Positions 7,409 to 10,748 of a DNA stretch of 10,748 nt are shown here, piece by piece. Position 1 is the stretch's first letter. Each line of letters begins with the position of its first letter. Where the stretch lies: the NCBI GenBank assembly GCA_021850555.1, contig JAJZLX010000037.1, positions 1-10,748 of the forward strand, written 5' to 3'. The translations under genes and the position numbers were made by a program. The DNA comes from Pseudomonadota bacterium. GTDB taxonomy: Bacteria > Pseudomonadota > Gammaproteobacteria > Steroidobacterales > Steroidobacteraceae. The notes below the pieces were generated by a model, which was given only the letters and a program-made list of their open reading frames with translations, did no database searches and was not told where the DNA came from.

Positions 7409-8029
7409 TCAGGTCGGGGCGAGCAACCGCGGCTCCATGCGCCGCAGCACCGCGGCGAGCCGCCGGGCGTGGAAGGGCGGCATGAACACCGCGGCCTCCC
7501 GCGCATGCGCGTCGAACAGGAACACCGCCACGGTATGCTCGAAAGTATAGCCGCCGCCGGGCAGGGCGACCTTGCCGAGTGCGACCCCGAGGCCGCGCGC
7601 GAGCCGCCGCAGCCCGCTTGCCGTGCCCGTCAGGCCGATGAAGTCAGGATTGAAGCGGCGCAGGTAGCGGGCCAGCACGGCCGGGGTGTCACGCCGGGGA
7701 TCGATGGTGACGAACAGCACCTGCAGGCGCGAGAGCCCGACGGAGCGCTGCACGCGCGCCAGCATGGCTAGCGTGTCGGGACACTCGTGCGAGCAATGGC
7801 TGTAACCGAAGTAAACCAGGCTCACCCGGCCCTCGAGATCGGCGCGGGTGAAGGGCCGGTTGCGGCTGTCGGTGAGGCGGAATCGCCCGAGGGGCCGCGG
7901 CTGCGGCAGCCAGGTGCCGTAGCCGGGAGCCGGGTGCCGGTTGTCCGGCGCGCCGGCCAGCCGGTACCCTGCGAGGGCGGCGGCGAGACACAGCAGCCCG
8001 ACCAGCGGCCAGAAGAGACGAGAGGACAT
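7409..8029 (-). CDS. SCO1/SenC/PrrC family membrane-anchored thioredoxin-fold protein
   Basis: SCO proteins deliver copper to the CuA centre of cytochrome c oxidase or act as thiol-disulfide reductants for it on the periplasmic side. The 206-residue protein begins with one hydrophobic segment (about residues 5-25) that is a signal anchor or signal peptide. It continues with FRLTDSRNRPF and a thioredoxin fold. The copper/redox motif CxxxCP is Cys79-Ser-His-Glu-Cys83-Pro, after VYFGYSHC. FVTIDPRRDTP (106-116) is the characteristic SCO block, and His165 in FEHTVAVFLFD is the third copper ligand. The ATG at 8029 has no clear Shine-Dalgarno; the AT-rich stretch just upstream could be a -10 region with a very short leader. 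It is the first gene of the minus-strand cluster and diverges from prmB. No oxidase genes are visible, so the client is unknown. Confidence 0.9.
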   Translation of the reverse strand: MSSRLFWPLVGLLCLAAALAGYRLAGAPDNRHPAPGYGTWLPQPRPLGRFRLTDSRNRPFTRADLEGRVSLVYFGYSHCSHECPDTLAMLARVQRSVGLSRLQVLFVTIDPRRDTPAVLARYLRRFNPDFIGLTGTASGLRRLARGLGVALGKVALPGGGYTFEHTVAVFLFDAHAREAAVFMPPFHARRLAAVLRRMEPRLLAPT

Positions 8030-8118
8030 GACCGGATTATTTCATATTGACCGCGCGCGCAGGGCGCGGGGGCATGGCGGCGCAACGCGCGGCACCCGGG
8101 GGCGTGCCGGCCGAGGGC

Positions 8119-8169
8119 TCGGTGCCGGGGAGCACGACCGGCCGTCTGCGCCGCGGCGCCCGGCACCGA
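8119..8169. repeat. 11-bp perfect inverted repeat before the likely prmB start
   Basis: TCGGTGCCGGG (8119-8129) and CCCGGCACCGA (8159-8169) are exact reverse complements separated by 29 nt. The right arm ends two bases before the GTG proposed as the prmB start. A second, shorter pair, CGGCAC (8090-8095) and GTGCCG (8104-8109), lies upstream, and GCACCG-A-CGGTGC (8163-8175) overlaps the start itself. The family of GGCACC/GGTGCC words suggests a structured leader or an operator array in the region shared by sco and prmB. Confidence 0.6.
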
Positions 8170-8171
8170 CG

Positions 8172-9038
8172 GTGCGTGCGCTCATCGAGCGGGGCGCGCG
8201 CCGGCTGCAGCGTGCCCGCGTTTTTTTCGGCCATGGCACCGACAACGCCTGGGACGAGTCGGCGGCGCTGGTGCTGCATGCGCTCGGCCTGCCGCACTTC
8301 GACGCCACCGTCTACAACCGGCGCGTGGGCGAGAGCGAGGCGCGGTGCGCCCAGGAGCTCATCACCCGGCGCATCCGCGAGCGTATCCCGGCGGTCTACC
8401 TCACCGGGCAGACCTGGTTCGCCGGGCTTTCCTTTCAGGTCGATCGCCGTGTGCTGATCCCCCGCTCCCCGATCGCCGAGCTCATCGAGCGCCGCTTCGC
8501 ACCCTGGGTCGATCCGAGCCGGGTGCGCCGGATCCTCGATGTGGGCACCGGCTCGGGGTGCATCGCCATTGCCTGCGCCAAGGCATTCCCTCGCGCACGC
8601 GTGGACGCCGTGGACATCTCGGCCGATGCCCTCGAAGTTGCCGCGCTCAACGTGCGCCGTCACCGCCTCGGCCGGCGGGTGCGTCTCGTCCGCTGCGATC
8701 ATTTCAGCGCCCTCGGCGGGGAGCGCTACGATATCATCGTGTCCAACCCGCCCTATGTGGGCAAGGGGGAGCTGGCGAGCCTGCCGCCCGAGTACCGTCA
8801 CGAGCCGCGGCTTGCGCTGGCCGCGGGCCGCGCGGGTCTTGATTCCGTGCGGATCATCCTCGGGCAGTCGGCCGCTCACCTGCTGCCGAAGGGGTTGCTC
8901 GTCGTGGAGGTCGGCAATACCGAGCGGGCCGTGCGCCGCGCCTTCAAACAGCTTCCCTTCCTGTGGCTCGAGTTCGAGCGCGGCGGCGGTGGAGTGTTTC
9001 TCCTCAGCGCCGAGCAGCTTCGTGCTGAAGGTGAGTGA
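8172..9038 (+). CDS. prmB: Ribosomal protein uL3 N5-glutamine methyltransferase PrmB (start uncertain)
   Basis: PrmB is the HemK-family SAM-dependent enzyme that methylates a glutamine of ribosomal protein uL3 (L3). SAM-binding motif I is ILDVGTGSGCIAIA (121-134 counted from the GTG). The glutamine-binding signature NPPY is at 192-195 (IVSNPPYVGKGEL). The PrmB-specific words GHGTDNAWDE (20-29), VLIPRSPIAELI and EYRHEPRLALAAG separate it from PrmC. From the GTG at 8172 the protein has 288 residues, about 15 fewer at the N-terminus than E. coli PrmB by my alignment from memory. No Shine-Dalgarno precedes this GTG and an 11-bp stem ends just before it. The only other normal in-frame start is ATG at 8028, which would add 48 mostly Arg/Gly-rich residues unlike PrmB and would begin inside the divergent sco start; I consider it less likely. 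A T7 run lies at 8221-8227. aroC follows after 73 bp. Confidence 0.93.
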   Translation: MRALIERGARRLQRARVFFGHGTDNAWDESAALVLHALGLPHFDATVYNRRVGESEARCAQELITRRIRERIPAVYLTGQTWFAGLSFQVDRRVLIPRSPIAELIERRFAPWVDPSRVRRILDVGTGSGCIAIACAKAFPRARVDAVDISADALEVAALNVRRHRLGRRVRLVRCDHFSALGGERYDIIVSNPPYVGKGELASLPPEYRHEPRLALAAGRAGLDSVRIILGQSAAHLLPKGLLVVEVGNTERAVRRAFKQLPFLWLEFERGGGGVFLLSAEQLRAEGE

Positions 9039-9111
9039 AGCCCCCATGATTCATGATCCGGCCGAGGACATCGGCGGAGCTGCATCGCGTGCGGGGTTGG
9101 AGGCCTCTTAA

Positions 9112-10209
9112 ATGTCCGGCAACACCATCGGCAAGCTGTTCACGGTGACCACCTTCGGAGAGAGCCACGGTCCGGCGCTAGGCTGCATCGTGGACGGCTG
9201 TCCCCCGGGGCTGGCGCTCGAGGAGGCCGATCTGCAACAGGACATCGACCGGCGCCGAACGGGCACCTCGCGATTCGTCAGCCAGCGCCGCGAGAGCGAT
9301 CAGGTACGCATTCTCTCGGGTGTGTTCGAAGGCCGGACGACCGGCACCCCGATCGGTCTGCTGATCGAGAACACCGATGCGCGCTCGCGCGACTACGAGA
9401 AGATCAAGGACCGCTTCCGTCCGGGACACGCCGATTACACCTACCAGCAGAAATACGGCCTGCGCGATTACCGCGGCGGGGGGCGCTCCTCGGCACGCGA
9501 GACGGTGATGCGCGTGGCGGCCGGAGCGATTGCCCGAAAGTATCTGGCGAGCCGCCTGGGGGTGCGCATTCACGGGTACCTCAGCCGGATCGGCTCACTC
9601 GTGCTCGAGCCACGGGATGTCGAATTCGCGTACCGGAATCCTTTTTTCTGCCCCGACCCGGCGCGCATCGAGGAGCTCGAGGCGCTGATCTGGCGGCTGC
9701 GCGAGGAGGGCGACTCGATCGGAGCGCGGATCACCGTGATCGCCGCGGGGGTGCCGCCCGGTCTCGGGGAGCCGGTCTTCGGCCGGCTGGATGCGGATAT
9801 CGCCGCTGCGTTGATGGGCATCAACGCGGTCAAGGCGGTCGAGATCGGCGCCGGGACCCTGGCCGCCGACCAGCGAGGCAGCGAGCATCGCGATGAGCTC
9901 ACTCCCGAGGGTTTCGCCAGCAACAACGCCGGTGGCATCCTCGGGGGCATCTCTTCAGGGCAGGACGTGGTGGCGCATCTGACGTTGAAGCCGACCTCCA
10001 GCATCCAGGTGCCGGGCCGGACCATCGATATCGAGGGCCGGGCGGTGGAGGTCGTCACGACGGGTCGGCACGATCCCTGCGTCGGCCTGCGTGCCACGCC
10101 CATTGCCGAGGCCATGCTCGCGCTCGTGCTAATGGACCATTACCTGCGGCATCGAGCGCAGAATGCGGACGTGCGCTCGGTGACCCCGGACATCGCGCGG
10201 CGCCGCTGA
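9112..10209 (+). CDS. aroC: Chorismate synthase
   Basis: AroC converts 5-enolpyruvylshikimate-3-phosphate to chorismate with reduced FMN, the last step of the shikimate pathway. The 365-residue length matches the bacterial family (E. coli about 361). All three family signatures are visible: [14 protein letters not shown] (16-29), [20 protein letters not shown] (122-141) and [17 protein letters not shown] (319-335). The conserved histidines His19 and His106 ([11 protein letters not shown]) are present, as is [14 protein letters not shown]. The ATG at 9112 has GGAGG 8 nt upstream and gives the standard N-terminus [20 protein letters not shown]. It lies 73 bp after prmB with no clear terminator between, so the two are probably co-transcribed. 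A 21-codon open frame ends directly at the aroC ATG (TAAATG) but is probably not a gene. Confidence 0.98.
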   Translation: MSGNTIGKLFTVTTFGESHGPALGCIVDGCPPGLALEEADLQQDIDRRRTGTSRFVSQRRESDQVRILSGVFEGRTTGTPIGLLIENTDARSRDYEKIKDRFRPGHADYTYQQKYGLRDYRGGGRSSARETVMRVAAGAIARKYLASRLGVRIHGYLSRIGSLVLEPRDVEFAYRNPFFCPDPARIEELEALIWRLREEGDSIGARITVIAAGVPPGLGEPVFGRLDADIAAALMGINAVKAVEIGAGTLAADQRGSEHRDELTPEGFASNNAGGILGGISSGQDVVAHLTLKPTSSIQVPGRTIDIEGRAVEVVTTGRHDPCVGLRATPIAEAMLALVLMDHYLRHRAQNADVRSVTPDIARRR

Positions 10210-10483
10210 AGGGCGCGCGTGAAGAGCCTCTCGTACATGGTCCTGCCCGCAGCGCCGCATGCCCATTGCGCTTTCGCCGCTCTGCGCAAGCCCCGGGGCG
10301 GCCTGCCTCTGCGTCCGACTCGCGCCATGCAGCCCGCCCCCGCGGGCCCGTGCCTCGGCTCATCGCCCGCGGTGCCGGATTGCGATCGTACCGGGGGCAC
10401 TCAATGCTTCGCCAGGCGCGCAAATGGGCCAGTCTACGAAGCACGACACAGTTTGCCGTGCCAGAATGAGTAAAGATCGGCGG

Positions 10484-10516
10484 GCCGGCGGGCGAATTTG
10501 ACTTAGGACCGCCGGC
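10484..10516. repeat. 8-bp inverted repeat upstream of fimV
   Basis: GCCGGCGG (10484-10491) and CCGCCGGC (10509-10516) are exact reverse complements with a 17-nt loop that contains TTGACT. CCGCCGGCGG (10509-10518) is itself a perfect 10-bp palindrome. No T-run follows on either side, so an operator or leader structure is more likely than a terminator. Confidence 0.4.
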
Positions 10517-10550
10517 GGCTTTGGTATGACAGCCAATATTAAGTTATATT
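10498..10550 (+). promoter_or_regulatory. Candidate promoter region of fimV
   Basis: Two arrangements are visible. One pairs TTGGTA (10521-10526) with TATATT (10545-10550) at 18-bp spacing, matching sigma70 at four and five positions. The other is an extended -10, TGGTATGAC (10522-10530), with TTGACT (10498-10503) upstream at a long 21-bp spacing. Either gives a leader of roughly 80-100 nt before the fimV ATG. No transcript evidence is available. Confidence 0.35.
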
Positions 10551-10637
10551 GCGGGCCACGCCGATGAGCCGCCAGATTCGGCCATCTATTTGTTTTCATA
10601 AAGGGTTTTGCCCACCTATGCGTTGCGGGGAGTGGTA

Positions 10638-10748
10638 ATGGTCGCCAAACGCTCAAGCCTGGCGGTGCTGCCGCTGCTCGCCGTGCCAGGGGCGGCTCTC
10701 GCTCTGGGTCTCGGGAACATTCACGTACGGTCCCATCTCGATCAGCCT
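10638..10748 (+). CDS. fimV: FimV-family pilus assembly/peptidoglycan-binding protein, 5' end only
   Basis: Only the first 37 codons are inside the window; the gene runs off the right edge. Residues 1-22 form a signal peptide: basic Lys4-Arg5, a hydrophobic core, and a likely cleavage after Ala20-Leu21-Ala22. The mature start LGLGNIHVRSHLDQP (23-37) matches the hallmark FimV beginning, LGLGEIxxxSxLNQPL in Pseudomonas. FimV is a large inner-membrane protein with a periplasmic LysM domain that supports type IV pilus secretin assembly, twitching, polar localisation and cAMP signalling. GGGGAG (10627-10632) lies 5 nt before the ATG and supports this start; an in-frame GTG at 10632 would overlap that site. 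The LysM, coiled-coil and TPR parts cannot be checked here, so the call rests on a short but distinctive N-terminus. Confidence 0.82.
   Translation, partial: MVAKRSSLAVLPLLAVPGAALALGLGNIHVRSHLDQP

Larger units (their letters stand above)
10210..10637. other. 428-bp non-coding stretch between aroC and fimV
   Basis: No reading frame here resembles a known protein; frames of 60-130 codons on both strands are typical chance frames of GC-rich DNA. Bases 10210-10480 are GC-rich and contain a perfect hairpin, GCCCGC-CCCC-GCGGGC (10332-10347), about 120 bp after the aroC stop. It is followed by no T-run, so it is at best a weak terminator. From about 10490 the sequence turns AT-rich and carries the inverted repeat and promoter-like boxes upstream of fimV listed separately. 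Related genomes often carry asd next to fimV; no trace of asd is visible. Confidence 0.6.

Noticed and set aside
8221..8227. T7 run near the prmB start as a programmed slippage site
   Set aside because: The main frame reads straight through it as Val-Phe-Phe inside a conserved PrmB block, so no shift is needed.
10332..10347. Perfect GCCCGC/GCGGGC hairpin as the aroC terminator
   Set aside because: It is 120 bp after the stop and lacks a T-run; arms of this composition are expected by chance here.
10055..10656. Minus-strand frames of 98 and 129 codons, and plus-strand frames of 67-84 codons, after aroC
   Set aside because: None has a recognisable domain, a good Shine-Dalgarno or consistent codon bias; the minus-strand ones overlap aroC or the fimV start.

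Overview
The window is a 10.7 kb piece of GC-rich chromosome from a gammaproteobacterium that probably makes type IV pili. The evidence is the gene content: ParC, a complete EF-P beta-lysylation set (EpmA, EpmB, EF-P with Lys34), PrmB next to AroC, and the start of FimV. These protein sequences look close to gammaproteobacterial versions. The exact lineage cannot be fixed from sequence alone. Pseudomonas- or Xanthomonas-like relatives fit, because in those groups the aroC and fimV neighbourhoods lie together and FimX-type proteins occur. Coding is dense, and I see no insertion sequence, phage gene, tRNA, rRNA or CRISPR array.

Layout. The left edge (1-1458, +) is the 3' two thirds of parC, running off the window. 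It converges with a 576-residue PAS-GGDEF-EAL protein (3195-1465, -) whose GGDEF and EAL motifs are both degenerate, so it looks like a FimX-type c-di-GMP effector rather than an enzyme. It starts at a TTG with a good Shine-Dalgarno. A candidate promoter and an 18-bp CRP-like palindrome lie upstream. Next, epmB (-) and efp (+) diverge from a 57-bp gap that holds an 8-bp dyad. efp meets the end of a minus-strand cluster tail to tail with a 2-bp gap. In transcription order that cluster is a SCO-family protein, psd, epmA and msrC, with gaps of 21, -1 and 13 bp, so it is a likely operon. On the plus strand the rest is prmB, aroC, a 428-bp non-coding stretch, and the first 37 codons of fimV at the right edge.

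How the genes relate. EpmB makes (R)-beta-lysine, EpmA attaches it to Lys34 of EF-P, and modified EF-P relieves ribosome stalling at polyproline; all three are within about 3.2 kb. PrmB methylates ribosomal protein uL3, so two translation functions lie near each other. Psd and the SCO protein serve the inner membrane (phosphatidylethanolamine synthesis; probably cytochrome oxidase copper insertion or thiol redox). MsrC repairs free methionine-R-sulfoxide. AroC completes the shikimate pathway. The FimX-like protein and FimV point to type IV pilus, twitching and surface signalling. In Pseudomonas FimV works upstream of cAMP/Vfr, so a CRP-like site in front of the FimX-like gene is suggestive but unproven.

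Most of the window is core housekeeping sequence and I did not find a clearly new system. The points most worth a second look are the doubly degenerate c-di-GMP protein lacking a receiver domain, its CRP-like upstream site, the 11-bp inverted repeat directly before the likely prmB start, the dyad between epmB and efp, the altered motif 2 of EpmA, and the structured region upstream of fimV.
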